64,000 nucleotides of DNA from Cribrihabitans_A pelagius (GTDB lineage: Bacteria > Pseudomonadota > Alphaproteobacteria > Rhodobacterales > Rhodobacteraceae). The notes beneath the pieces were generated by a model. The model was not told where the DNA came from. It was given only the letters and a program-made list of their open reading frames with translations, and did no database searches. Of this stretch, positions 52,176-60,661 are shown one piece after another. Within the stretch, counting starts at the first letter, position 1. The number at the start of each line of letters is the position of its first letter. The stretch lies in the NCBI RefSeq assembly GCF_048820915.1, contig NZ_JBMERR010000019.1, forward strand, positions 39,542-103,541. Reading direction: 5' to 3'. A program made the translations under genes and the position numbers.

Positions 52176-52850
52176 ATGACCACGACCTTTTACGACCATT
52201 GGCGCGATGTGCCGGAGAGCGCATGGCGCTGGCCGAATTTCAGCCCGGCAGAGATCGCGTGCCGGGGCACTGGCAAGCTGCTGATCAACGAGCCCGCGCT
52301 CGACAAGCTGCAGGCGCTGCGCGACCGGCTGAGCAAGCCGCTGATCGTGCGCTCGGCCTATCGCAGTCCCGAGCACAACCGCGCCGTAGGCGGTGCGACC
52401 CGCTCCAAGCACCTCGACGGCGCCGCCTTCGACATCGCCATGGCGAACCACGACCCGGTGGCGTTCGAGACCGCGGCGCGCGAGGTCGGATTCCTCGGCT
52501 TCGGCTTCTATCCGCGCTCGGGCTTCATCCATGTCGACCTGGGGCCCGCGCGGCAGTGGGGCGAGCGGTTCCCGGTCCGGGAGACCTCATTCGCAGCCGA
52601 GACGCCGCCCGCGCGCGAAGTGCTGGCCGACAGCCGCACCATGAAGGGAGGCGGTGCTGCCGGAATGGCGACGATGGGTGCGGCGGGTGTCGAGGTCGCG
52701 CAGAGCGTCCTGGCTGAGACCCAGTCCGCGATCCTGCCGCTGGTCCCGTATCTCGACACGTTGCGCTGGGTGTTTATCGCCATCGCGCTCGGTGGGATCG
52801 CGGTTACGATCTACGCACGGCTCGACGATTGGAAACGGGGACGGCGATGA
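52176..52850 (+). CDS. M15-type endolysin with C-terminal membrane segment
   Basis: A 224-residue peptidase of the M15 (PF08291-like) type, cutting peptidoglycan cross-links. The zinc site is His79, Asp86 (SKHLDGAAFD) and His119 (FIHVDLG). A C-terminal hydrophobic helix (about 198-218, LRWVFIAIALGGIAVTIYA) may anchor it in the inner membrane. ATG 52176 has GGAGGACACG upstream. It overlaps the inner spanin start. Confidence 0.85.
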   Translation: MTTTFYDHWRDVPESAWRWPNFSPAEIACRGTGKLLINEPALDKLQALRDRLSKPLIVRSAYRSPEHNRAVGGATRSKHLDGAAFDIAMANHDPVAFETAAREVGFLGFGFYPRSGFIHVDLGPARQWGERFPVRETSFAAETPPAREVLADSRTMKGGGAAGMATMGAAGVEVAQSVLAETQSAILPLVPYLDTLRWVFIAIALGGIAVTIYARLDDWKRGRR

Positions 52851-53104
52851 TTGGCGCGCTCCTCACCGGGATCGCCGCGATCCCGTGGATGCGGGCGGCG
52901 CTACGCTACGGCGCCACCGTGCTTGCCGTGCTCCTGTTCCTGCTCTCACTCCGGCGGTCCGGTGAACGGACGGGCCGTGTCGTTGAACATCTCGAAATCA
53001 CGGAGAAGACCAATGCAATCCAACGCCGGATGCTGGAGGCGGCGGCTCGTCGTCCTCGCGGTCGCGACGAGCTGGTTGACCGGCTGCGCAACGGCGGGTT
53101 TTGA
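52847..53104 (+). CDS. inner-membrane spanin (Rz-like)
   Basis: An 85-residue protein with a hydrophobic segment (about 18-37) and a charged helical periplasmic part (RTGRVVEHLEITEKTNAIQRR). With the overlapping lipoprotein it would fuse the two membranes at lysis. It starts in ATGA overlap with the endolysin. Confidence 0.75.
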   Translation: MIGALLTGIAAIPWMRAALRYGATVLAVLLFLLSLRRSGERTGRVVEHLEITEKTNAIQRRMLEAAARRPRGRDELVDRLRNGGF

Positions 53105-53273
53105 AGCGAACGGCTTGGCAGCATGTCCGCCCGTGGTGGAGTACAGCACCGAGTTCCAGACGCGGGCGGCCAAGGAACTGGCCGTGCTGCCGGAGGGATC
53201 GGCCGCCGTTGAGATGATGGGTGACTATGCGGTGATGCGGGAGCAGGCGCGGGCGTGTATCGAAGGTGGCTGA
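53013..53273 (+). CDS. outer-membrane spanin lipoprotein (Rz1-like)
   Basis: An 86-residue protein in another frame, overlapping the inner spanin by 92 bases. It has a lipoprotein signal (RRRLVVLAVATSWLTGC) with lipobox L-T-G-C at Cys25. The ATG has CGGAGAAGACC upstream. This nested arrangement is classic for Rz/Rz1 pairs. Confidence 0.78.
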   Translation: MQSNAGCWRRRLVVLAVATSWLTGCATAGFEANGLAACPPVVEYSTEFQTRAAKELAVLPEGSAAVEMMGDYAVMREQARACIEGG

Positions 53274-53299
53274 TTCCGAAGTGGCAGATCCCGGCCCCC

Positions 53300-53716
53300 T
53301 CATGAGCCTTCGAGCGTTTCTAGAACCGGGCAGTCCGGCACATCTTCTCCCGAACATCGAGCCGCCGTAGCCGAAAGCACTTTCTCTATCCGCCTGAGGT
53401 CTGCGATCTTCGCCCGCACGTCCGCAAGGTGGCGCTCCGTCCGCTCGTTGACCTCGGCGCAGGTCGGCGCGGTACCGTCTTCGAGCCCCAGCAGCCCGTG
53501 AATGTCCTCCATAGAGAAACCGAGTTCGCGGGCGCGCAGGATGAATCGCAGGCGCGTGGCGTGCACGGCGGAATAGATCCGGTAGCCCGCGTCGGTCCGG
53601 GGCGGATCGGGCAGAAGGCCAGTCTTCTCGTAATAGCGGATCGTCTCGATGTTGCTGCCGGTCGCCCGCGCCAGATCTCCGCGGGTGAAGCCGCTCTCGC
53701 TCTCGTGATCTGACAT
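53300..53716 (-). CDS. merR: mercury-responsive regulator MerR
   Basis: A 138-residue MerR-family regulator. The N-terminal winged helix (FTRGDLARATGSNIETIRYYEKTGLL) precedes a dimerisation helix and a metal-binding C-terminal part. Cys86, Cys121 and Cys129 match the three-cysteine mercury site of MerR, though the last pair is spaced 8 rather than 9 residues apart. It is divergent from merT, with a dyad operator between. Confidence 0.88.
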   Translation of the reverse strand: MSDHESESGFTRGDLARATGSNIETIRYYEKTGLLPDPPRTDAGYRIYSAVHATRLRFILRARELGFSMEDIHGLLGLEDGTAPTCAEVNERTERHLADVRAKIADLRRIEKVLSATAARCSGEDVPDCPVLETLEGS

Positions 53717-53728
53717 GCGAATTTCCTC

Positions 53729-53759
53729 TTGAGCCTGTAGCTACTACAGACCTTACACC
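53729..53759 (+). promoter_or_regulatory. MerR-type operator and mer promoter
   Basis: A -35-like TTGAGC (53729-53734), a dyad CTGTAG-CTA-CTACAG (53735-53749) and a -10-like TTACAC / TACACC (53753-53759). The dyad sits in an elongated 18-19-base spacer, as at MerR-controlled promoters, between divergent merR and merT. Confidence 0.72.
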
Positions 53760-53790
53760 CATCGTCAGCCACAGACGAGAGGTGCGCGAC

Positions 53791-54180
53791 ATGGTGCTGA
53801 CAATTGACAGAACGGATAGCGCCGGCGCGGATCGACCGGCCCGGAAGGGTTGGCTGGCGGCAGTCGGGGTGCTGGGCGCCTTTCTCGCCTCTGCCTGCTG
53901 TGTCGGGCCGCTGGTTCTGCTGGCCCTTGGCATCTCGGGCGCGTGGATTGGTAATCTGACGGCGCTGGAGCCTTACAAGCCGGTCTTTGCCGTGATCGCG
54001 CTCGGCTTCATCGCGGCCGGCTTCCGGCAGGTGTATGTCCGCAAGCCGACCGTCTGTGAGCCCGGTTCCTACTGCGCAAGGCCAGCCTCGGCGCGGATCA
54101 CCAAGACCGCGCTTTGGGCTTCCCTCATCCTCGTTGTCGCCGCGCTCACCATCGACTGGTGGGCCCCGCTTCTCTACTGA
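53791..54180 (+). CDS. merT: mercuric ion transporter MerT
   Basis: A 129-residue inner-membrane protein with three hydrophobic segments. SACCVGPL in the first helix carries the vicinal cysteine pair, and CEPGSYC on the loop is the second pair that passes Hg(II) inward to MerA. ATG 53791 is preferred over GTG 53782 because of the GAGAGG upstream. Confidence 0.9.
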   Translation: MVLTIDRTDSAGADRPARKGWLAAVGVLGAFLASACCVGPLVLLALGISGAWIGNLTALEPYKPVFAVIALGFIAAGFRQVYVRKPTVCEPGSYCARPASARITKTALWASLILVVAALTIDWWAPLLY

Positions 54181-54198
54181 CGCTGAAAGGACACCCTC

Positions 54199-54501
54199 AT
54201 GAAGATCCTTGCGCTTGCCCTGTTCGGCCTGGCCGCCACAGTGCCGATCACGGCCATTCCAGCCGCCGCGCAGACCATCGCCGCCGAGCAGACCGTCACC
54301 TTCGCGGTCGACAACATGACCTGCGCGCTCTGCCCGATCACGGTGAAGCGCGCGATGGAGGGCGTCGAGGGCGTGCGCGCCGTCGAGATCGATTTCGAAG
54401 CCCGCGCCGCCACGGTGGTCTTCGACACCGCCGCGACCAGCGCCGACGCCATCGCGACCGCCTCGGCCAACGCGGGCTACCCGGCGCGCGTCTCGGGCTG
54501 A
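54199..54501 (+). CDS. merP: periplasmic mercury-binding protein MerP
   Basis: A 100-residue protein with a Sec signal peptide (cleavage about AAA-QT, residues 23-26) and a heavy-metal-associated domain containing NMTCALC. It binds Hg(II) in the periplasm and hands it to MerT. AAAGGA ribosome site upstream. Confidence 0.92.
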   Translation: MKILALALFGLAATVPITAIPAAAQTIAAEQTVTFAVDNMTCALCPITVKRAMEGVEGVRAVEIDFEARAATVVFDTAATSADAIATASANAGYPARVSG

Positions 54502-54505
54502 AAGG

Positions 54506-54739
54506 ATGACCGAGCAGAGCGACCGCAAGCTGATCGCGACAGGGATCGTCGGCACCGTCATCGCGGCGCTCTGCTGCTTCACGCCAGTGCTGATCGTGCT
54601 TCTCGGCGCCGTGGGCCTGTCAGCCTGGCTTGGCTGGCTCGACTATGTGCTGCTGCCCGCGCTCGCCTTCTTCGTCGCGCTGACGGTCTACGCCGTCTGG
54701 CGGCGGCAGCGGCGACAGACCATGCGAACGGATGGATGA
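54506..54739 (+). CDS. merF: mercury transporter MerF
   Basis: A 77-residue protein with two membrane helices and ALCCFTPVL (vicinal cysteines) in the first, which is the MerF pattern. It gives a second Hg uptake route. It overlaps the merA start by 8 bases. Confidence 0.88.
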   Translation: MTEQSDRKLIATGIVGTVIAALCCFTPVLIVLLGAVGLSAWLGWLDYVLLPALAFFVALTVYAVWRRQRRQTMRTDG

Positions 54740-56168
54740 CTTGATGAAAGACGATTGCTGCGCGCCCAGGGGAGATTTCGACCTTGTCGTGATCGGCGCC
54801 GGATCGGCCGGATTCTCGGCCGCGATCACTGCTGCCGAAGGGGGCAAGCGCGTCGCGCTCGTCGGGCACGGCACCATCGGCGGCACCTGCGTGAACGTGG
54901 GCTGCGTGCCTTCCAAGACGATGATCCGGGCTGCTGAGGCGGTGCACGGCGTGCAGGCGGCGCATCGCTTTCCAGGCCTTCGAGGATCGGCCGAGGTGGC
55001 CGACTGGGCGGCGCTGGTTTCGGCCAAGGACGATCTCGTCTCGACTCTCAGGCAGAAGAAATATGCCGACCTGCTACCGGATTACGAGGGCGTCACCTAT
55101 ATCGACGAGGGTCGGGCGCGGCTCGTCCCTGGCGGCGTAGAGGTCGGCGGGCGCAAGATCGCAGCACCCAAGGTCATCGTCGCCACCGGCGGACGGCCTG
55201 CCGTGCCGAACATCTCCGGCCTCCCGGATGTCCCAACGCTCGACAGCAGGTCGCTTCTGGAGCTGGAGCAGTTGCCCGAGAGCCTGATCTTCCTCGGCGG
55301 CGGCTACATCGGCGTGGAGCTGGCGCAGATGATGGCGCGGATGGGCACGCGGGTCACCATCGTATGCCGCTCGCGCCTGTTGCCGCGCACCGAGCCGGAG
55401 GTGTCCCGGGCGCTGACGGAGACGCTGCGCGCCGAGGGCGTCGCGGTGCTCGACGGCGCGACCTACGACGCCGCGCGGCGCGACGGGGACTGTGCGGTTC
55501 TAACGGTGACGGTGGACGGCGCCGCACGGGATCTGTCGGCCGACCATCTGGTCCTGACCGTGGGACGCACGCCCCAGACCGAGGGTCTGAGCCTCGCCGA
55601 GATGGGCGTCGAGACTGACGCGCGCGGGGCGATCAAGATCGGCAACGACATGGTCACGACACGCCCCGGCGTCTATGCGGCCGGCGACGTGACCGACCGC
55701 GATCAGTTCGTCTACATGGCCGCCTACGGCGCCAAGCTGGCCGCTAGGAACGCCGTGTTGGGCGGCACGGAGCGCTACGACAACGCCGCCATGCCCTGGG
55801 TGGCCTTCAGCGATCCGCAGGTCGCGGGCGTCGGCTTGACCGAGGCGCAAGCCCGCGATGCGGGCCATGAGGTCAAGACCAGCGTGCTTTCCCTCGACAA
55901 CGTCCCCCGCGCGCTGGCCGCGCGCGACACGCGAGGGCTGATCAAGCTGGTTGCGGATGCTGGAACCGACCGGTTGATCGGCGGCGTCATCATGGCGCCC
56001 GAGGGGGCCGACAGCATTCAGACGCTCGTCATGGCGCTGAAAGCCGGGATGACGACCAAGGCGCTCGGCGAGACCATTTTTCCCTACCTCACCACGGTCG
56101 AGGGCCTGAAGCTCGCCGCCCAGACCTTTGATCGGGACGTGGCGAAACTCTCCTGTTGTGCGGGATGA
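54732..56168 (+). CDS. merA: mercuric reductase MerA
   Basis: A 478-residue NADPH-dependent flavoenzyme reducing Hg(II) to Hg(0). The FAD motif is VVIGAGSAGFSAA, the redox pair is in GGTCVNVGCVPSK, the NAD(P) motif is FLGGGYIGVELAQ and the C-terminal vicinal cysteines are LSCCAG. The N-terminal heavy-metal domain of long MerA forms is missing; only DDCCAPRG remains. Start ATG 54732; 54744 is an alternative. Confidence 0.96.
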   Translation: MDDLMKDDCCAPRGDFDLVVIGAGSAGFSAAITAAEGGKRVALVGHGTIGGTCVNVGCVPSKTMIRAAEAVHGVQAAHRFPGLRGSAEVADWAALVSAKDDLVSTLRQKKYADLLPDYEGVTYIDEGRARLVPGGVEVGGRKIAAPKVIVATGGRPAVPNISGLPDVPTLDSRSLLELEQLPESLIFLGGGYIGVELAQMMARMGTRVTIVCRSRLLPRTEPEVSRALTETLRAEGVAVLDGATYDAARRDGDCAVLTVTVDGAARDLSADHLVLTVGRTPQTEGLSLAEMGVETDARGAIKIGNDMVTTRPGVYAAGDVTDRDQFVYMAAYGAKLAARNAVLGGTERYDNAAMPWVAFSDPQVAGVGLTEAQARDAGHEVKTSVLSLDNVPRALAARDTRGLIKLVADAGTDRLIGGVIMAPEGADSIQTLVMALKAGMTTKALGETIFPYLTTVEGLKLAAQTFDRDVAKLSCCAG

Positions 56169-56208
56169 GCAGGCGCCGGCAGACACTCTCTAAGTATTGG
56201 AAGCGATC

Positions 56209-56355
56209 ATGAGCAAGAAATACGATCTGGCGATCATTGGAATGGGTACCGCGGCGATGGTTGCCGCGATGCGGGTGAAGACTGCAGGTTGGAGCGTCGC
56301 GGTGACCGCCTGGACGGGTCAGGTTCCGGCGGACAGCTTCACTCGAGATTGGTGA
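56209..56355 (+). pseudogene. truncated pyridine nucleotide-disulfide oxidoreductase
   Basis: 48 residues from ATG 56209 read MSKKYDLAIIGMGTAAMVAAM..., the FAD-binding start of a dihydrolipoamide-dehydrogenase or MerA-like enzyme of about 450 residues. The frame stops at 56353 where it runs into the end of the reverse-strand HAD gene. The gene was probably cut by a recombination event. It lies 40 bases after merA, so it was part of the mer operon. Confidence 0.7.
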
Positions 56356-57046
56356 TCTTGCCGACCAGCTCGGTCAGTGACTCCCCCTCGACATCCGGCG
56401 TGCTCATCACCGAGAGGAAGGGCGCGCCACCCCGGGTGACGTAACCGGTCATCAGGCCGCTCTGGCCGGCGCCCTGAATGTCCCATGGATGGGCGGCGAC
56501 AAGCATCACTTCGGCTGGCTGCAGCTGAAGCTTTTCCGCACAGGATTGATACACTGCAGCGTGCGGCTTCCAGTGCCCGATCTCATCGATAGAGATCACG
56601 TGCTCCACGAGGTCCCGTACGCCCGCCCGTTCCAGCAACGCGTTTGTAACTTTCACGCTGCCGTTGGTCAGTGTCGCTATGCGGATTCCTGCCTCGCGCA
56701 GTGCCGCCATCGCTGGCGCCACGTCGTCGTGGGGAACGAGCTCGGTGAAGCCGTCGAGGACGTGGTCGACGGCCTGCCGATCGACCTTGCCCAATTCCTT
56801 CTCGAGCAGGAGCGACAGGTTCGCTGAAGCGATATTCCGGAAGGGCTTGTACTCGCCAGAGATCTCCAGCGCGAACGCATCGCGCAGGAATGACGCGAAC
56901 CAGGTCTCCAGATGATGACCGTCGAGCCCCGCCGACGCCAGACGGGGTCTGAGCGAGTCGAGCGAGAAGAGGGTTTCGACGACGTCGAAAGCCACGGCCT
57001 TCACCGGCGGCATGCCGCCGAACGACTGGATTTCGTCCTTGTTCAT
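56339..57046 (-). CDS. HAD-family hydrolase, haloacid-dehalogenase type II-like
   Basis: A 235-residue HAD hydrolase. Motif I is FDVVETLF (nucleophilic Asp), motif II TLTNGS, motif III WKPHAAVY, and VAAHPWDIQGA is the loop typical of 2-haloacid dehalogenases. The second motif I position is Glu rather than the usual Gly or Asp. Substrate unknown. Start ATG 57046; upstream in-frame codons lack a ribosome site. It follows the reductase gene by 25 bases in the same operon. Confidence 0.85.
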   Translation of the reverse strand: MNKDEIQSFGGMPPVKAVAFDVVETLFSLDSLRPRLASAGLDGHHLETWFASFLRDAFALEISGEYKPFRNIASANLSLLLEKELGKVDRQAVDHVLDGFTELVPHDDVAPAMAALREAGIRIATLTNGSVKVTNALLERAGVRDLVEHVISIDEIGHWKPHAAVYQSCAEKLQLQPAEVMLVAAHPWDIQGAGQSGLMTGYVTRGGAPFLSVMSTPDVEGESLTELVGKITNLE

Positions 57047-57071
57047 CGGGTTACATCCGTTCCTTGTTGGC

Positions 57072-58511
57072 TCAGGCGCCGGGGCCGCAGTCAATGCTGC
57101 GCGGCGGATTTTCAGTGCGACGACCCAGATTCACGCTCAGGTCGCGTAGGGCCGTGCGTAGGCCCTCCTCGATCACCGGGTGGTAGAAGGGCATCTGCAG
57201 CGCCGTCTCTACATCCATGCCGGTCTGCACCGCCCACGCCAGCAGATGCGCCAAATGCTCGCCCCGCGGCGCGATCATCTCCGCGCCGAGCAGACGGCCC
57301 GTGGCGCGTTCGCCATAGACGCGCAGCAGACCGTGGTTCTGGCGCAGCACCCGGGCGCGGCCCTGATCAGCGAAATCAACCGCTCCAGTTGCGAAGTCGC
57401 ATGACCTTTCGGAAAGCTCGGCGAAGGATGCGCCCACCGTGGCGATGTTGGGGTCGGTGAACACGATGCCCAGCGACGTGCGGCGGCGATGGGTCTGCAC
57501 CTGCGGAAAGCGCCCGGCGTTGTCGCCCGCAATGCGGCCGTCGTCAGCGGCCTCGTGCAGCAGCGGGATGCGGGCGGCGACATCGCCCGCAAAGAAGATG
57601 TGGCCACCTTCCGCCTGCATCGTCAGCGGATCGACTTGGGGGGCGCCGCGCTCATCCAGCGTCAGACCCGACGCGGCAAGGTTCAGCCCGTCAAGCGCCG
57701 GCGCCCGACCGGTCGCGGCCAGAAGCCAATCGAATCGCTCTTCGCGCGTGGCGTCTCCTTCGCGGAACCTTACCGCCACCGTGTCGCCCTCGCGGGTGAT
57801 CCCCTGCACGTCGGCGTCCGGGTCGAACGGCAGATCGGTGCCGATCGCAGCGGCGGCGGCATCGCGCACCGCCGGGTCGGACAGGGGTCCGACCCCGCCG
57901 CCCTTGCCGAAAAGCCGCACACGCACGCCCAGCCGGCAGAGCGCCTGCGCCAGCTCCAGCCCGAGGACCCCGCCGCCAAAGACCGCCACCGCGCCGGGCA
58001 GAACGGTCCAGTCGAATACGTCGTCATTTACGATCAGCCGGTCGCCGACGGCGTCGAATACGTCTGGCCGGATCGGGGCCGAGCCGGTGGCGACGACGAT
58101 GCGCGCGGCGCGCACGGCCTCTCCGGTGTCGAGCCGCAGGGTGTGCGGATCCGCGAACCGCGCACAGCCCTTCAAGCGGTGGGACGGATTGAACCCTTCG
58201 ACCGTCTCGATCACGAAACCGACGAAGCGGTCGCGCTCGCGGCGCACCCGGTCCATGACTTCGGCACCGTCGATACGCGGCGCGGCGTGCACGCCGAACC
58301 CTGCGGCCTCGCGCACCGCCTCCGCCGCCTCGGCCGCGGCGATCAGCAGCTTCGAGGGCATGCAGCCGACCCGCGCGCAGGTGGTGCCGTAGGGCCCGCC
58401 CTCGATCAGAACGATCCGGTCGGTATGCGTACGCGCCGCGCGATAAGCCCCCATGCCGGCCGTGCCCGCGCCGATGATGGCAACATCAACCTCGCGCATG
58501 GCTCTGTTCAT
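57072..58511 (-). CDS. dihydrolipoamide dehydrogenase-like flavoprotein
   Basis: About 479 residues. The FAD motif is VAIIGAGTAGMGAY, the redox disulfide GTTCARVGCMPSK, the NAD motif FGGGVLGLELAQ, and the C-terminal His-Glu motif FYHPVIEEG typical of lipoamide dehydrogenases. The MerA-type C-terminal CC is absent. It may be a thiol or metal reductase in a stress cassette rather than part of a dehydrogenase complex, since no E1/E2 genes are nearby. The start is uncertain (58511 or 58499). Confidence 0.88.
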   Translation of the reverse strand: MNRAMREVDVAIIGAGTAGMGAYRAARTHTDRIVLIEGGPYGTTCARVGCMPSKLLIAAAEAAEAVREAAGFGVHAAPRIDGAEVMDRVRRERDRFVGFVIETVEGFNPSHRLKGCARFADPHTLRLDTGEAVRAARIVVATGSAPIRPDVFDAVGDRLIVNDDVFDWTVLPGAVAVFGGGVLGLELAQALCRLGVRVRLFGKGGGVGPLSDPAVRDAAAAAIGTDLPFDPDADVQGITREGDTVAVRFREGDATREERFDWLLAATGRAPALDGLNLAASGLTLDERGAPQVDPLTMQAEGGHIFFAGDVAARIPLLHEAADDGRIAGDNAGRFPQVQTHRRRTSLGIVFTDPNIATVGASFAELSERSCDFATGAVDFADQGRARVLRQNHGLLRVYGERATGRLLGAEMIAPRGEHLAHLLAWAVQTGMDVETALQMPFYHPVIEEGLRTALRDLSVNLGRRTENPPRSIDCGPGA

Positions 58512-58611
58512 CCGCCAGCCGTGACTGACTACCATGCTTTGGCAGAGTAGCGCGTTCCCGGTATATGCGGGCGGCACCAATGATGACGCATCTTTTGTCA
58601 GCGAGCTTCAT
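58486..58611 (-). pseudogene. short dehydrogenase-like remnant
   Basis: A good ribosome site (GAAAGGACG) precedes ATG 58611 and a frame MKLADKRCVIIGAARIYRERA..., whose start resembles a short-chain dehydrogenase N terminus. It stops after 41 residues and overlaps the reductase start. It is probably a gene fragment left by rearrangement. Confidence 0.35.
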
Positions 58612-58702
58612 GGTGATGTCGTCCTTTCGATAGTCACGGATTGGAAATGCGCCGGGAAGCGGTAACCCGCCCGGCGCGTCAGTTACGGGCATCATTGACG
58701 CT

Positions 58703-59230
58703 TCAGGCCGCCAGACGACCACAAATCGGATAATCGTTGTCGCGGATGAACTTCAGCCCCTTGGCGAGGCCGGCGAGATCCGGTCTTGCGAACGGCGCGT
58801 TCGAGATGTCCACGACCTGTAACAGTCCCTCGGCGTTGATCACGAACACGCCCGGTTCGGCGAAAGGACGGTCGGTCTCTTTCTCCGAGCGCGGCTCCGA
58901 GACATAGAGGCCGAGCGTCCGCATCTGATCGACGGTCAGGTCATGGCCGACCGGGAATGACACGCCGATCTCATCGGTGAAGCTGCGGGCGCGATCTTCC
59001 GGATCGCCGGATACCGCGACGACGCCGACCCCGGCCCTGGCGAAGTCGGGCACCGTGCGCTCGAGTTCCGCAAGGTAGGTCTTGCAGATCGGGCAGTGCT
59101 TGCCGCGATAAACCACCACCATCTGCCAGTCGTGATCGCCCGTCGGAGCCCCGAAGCGCAATTCACCGCCGCCAAGCTGCGGCACTGTGATTTCGGGAAG
59201 GCGCTCGCCGGATTTGGGTTTGTCTGTCAT
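58703..59230 (-). CDS. peroxiredoxin (AhpC/TSA family)
   Basis: A 175-residue thiol peroxidase. The peroxidatic Cys46 is in VVVYRGKHCPICKTYL with Cys49 close by, and PICGRL near the C terminus holds another cysteine. It reduces peroxides using thiols. ATG 59230 has GAGGAAACG upstream. Its neighbours are other redox genes on the same strand. Confidence 0.9.
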   Translation of the reverse strand: MTDKPKSGERLPEITVPQLGGGELRFGAPTGDHDWQMVVVYRGKHCPICKTYLAELERTVPDFARAGVGVVAVSGDPEDRARSFTDEIGVSFPVGHDLTVDQMRTLGLYVSEPRSEKETDRPFAEPGVFVINAEGLLQVVDISNAPFARPDLAGLAKGLKFIRDNDYPICGRLAA

Positions 59231-59275
59231 TTTCGTTTCCTCTTTCGTGTTGAAGTTGAGCAACGCAGCTTTCCG

Positions 59276-59929
59276 TTACCCTTCTTGCAGCACTTCAACT
59301 GCCTCTCGGGTCGTCAAGACCTTGCTGGCGATGAAGTTGAAGTTGACGACGGCGGCCTGGTACCCGTCACCGAGATCCGGATCGATGGCGGCTGCGGTGG
59401 CGTCCGAGACGACGAACACTTCGAATCCCTGTTCGACCAGATCGCGCATGTGCGACTCGACGCACAGGTTCGCCGACATCCCGGCCAGAACGACCTTACC
59501 GATCCCATGTTTGCGCAGCTGCAGCGTCAGGTCGTTGTTCTGGGGCCCGTAGACCTTGTGAGGACTGACCACGATAACGTTGCTGTCGGTCAGCAGCGGC
59601 TTAAGCCGCTCCAGCCAGTCAGCCCCGGATCCGTCGAACCCGGACAGGTCCAGCGGACCACTGCGGGCAAACATCCCGATCTCGTGCATCTTGTTTTCGA
59701 GCGTGCCGCCGAACTGCCACTCCTTGTCGGCCGGATAGTAGTAGTGCGGAGACACGAACGTGCGGTAGCCAGCGTCTCGCGCGGCGGTCAACAAGGTCTC
59801 GAGGTTGGCAATCGTGTCATTCTTGCGAACGCTGTCGCCGACTAGCCCCCAAGCGGCACCGTCTTCGCTGAGGAAATCGTTCTGGGGATCGGTCACGACC
59901 AATGCGGTGGTTTTGTTGTCGATGTTCAT
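59276..59929 (-). CDS. isochorismatase-family cysteine hydrolase
   Basis: A 217-residue hydrolase with the triad Asp14 (VTDPQNDF), Lys125 (SPHKVYG) and Cys156 (MSANLCVESH). The family acts on amides such as nicotinamide, N-carbamoyl compounds or isochorismate; the substrate here is unknown. Start ATG 59929; the 59938 start lacks a better ribosome site. Confidence 0.88.
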   Translation of the reverse strand: MNIDNKTTALVVTDPQNDFLSEDGAAWGLVGDSVRKNDTIANLETLLTAARDAGYRTFVSPHYYYPADKEWQFGGTLENKMHEIGMFARSGPLDLSGFDGSGADWLERLKPLLTDSNVIVVSPHKVYGPQNNDLTLQLRKHGIGKVVLAGMSANLCVESHMRDLVEQGFEVFVVSDATAAAIDPDLGDGYQAAVVNFNFIASKVLTTREAVEVLQEG

Positions 59930-60085
59930 CTTTTGCATCCTATGGGTTCAGGCAGGGGGCCGAGTTTGCGGGTCCGTCGCAATTTCTGGGGTCGTCTTGG
60001 ATCCAAGGTAATTCTCCAAGGGCGTTGTGCGCATTTGCGGCGCTTTCCCAGAGTTCTGGCTTGGGCTTCCGAGTTCTCTACCGGG

Positions 60086-60595
60086 TCATGCATGCGGTTG
60101 CGCCGCGCCTCGTTCGCTGCGGGCAAGCGCGAGATACGCCCATGCGAGGACGGCGCCGAAGGCGACATGGCTGATGATCGAGATCCAGTTTCGCGCCATC
60201 GCGAACCACGGAAACAGGATCGCGGCCACCGGATAGAAGTTGACGAGATAAACCAGCAGACCGAAGCCCGCGCCGAGCGCGACCGCCGCCCAAGCGCTGA
60301 GGCTCCAAAGCGACAGGGCCCAAGCGAACAAGACAGCGAGCAGTATGGACAGAATGACATGCACGACCATGGCCACCATCATGATCATTGCATCGAAGGT
60401 TGCCGGTGGTGGCAGAACGCCATCTCCCATGACCATTGCCGCCATCATTCGAGGAGGGCCCCAGGGGCTACCTCCTGTAACGGCCACCAAAATCATCTCC
60501 ATCATCATGAAGACGACGCCAGCGATCAGACCCGCCCAGATTGCTGCTTTCGCGTCCAAGCGATCGGGTGAAGTAGTCGGATAAGCCCTTGCCAT
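60086..60595 (-). CDS. four-helix inner membrane protein
   Basis: A 169-residue protein with about four hydrophobic segments (IWAGLIAGVVFMMMEMILVAV, FDAMIMMVAMVVHVILSILLAVLFAWAL, WAAVALGAGFGLLVYLVNF, WISIISHVAFGAVLAWAYLAL), rich in Met. No family function is recognised. The 59930-60085 gap shows no gene. AGGAGGCGG upstream of its ATG. Confidence 0.78.
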   Translation of the reverse strand: MARAYPTTSPDRLDAKAAIWAGLIAGVVFMMMEMILVAVTGGSPWGPPRMMAAMVMGDGVLPPPATFDAMIMMVAMVVHVILSILLAVLFAWALSLWSLSAWAAVALGAGFGLLVYLVNFYPVAAILFPWFAMARNWISIISHVAFGAVLAWAYLALARSERGAAQPHA

Positions 60596-60661
60596 TTTCC
60601 GCCTCCTTTTCTTTGCGTGACGAGGCTACGGGGCCAAACGGCCCCGCAGCTTTTTGTCCGG

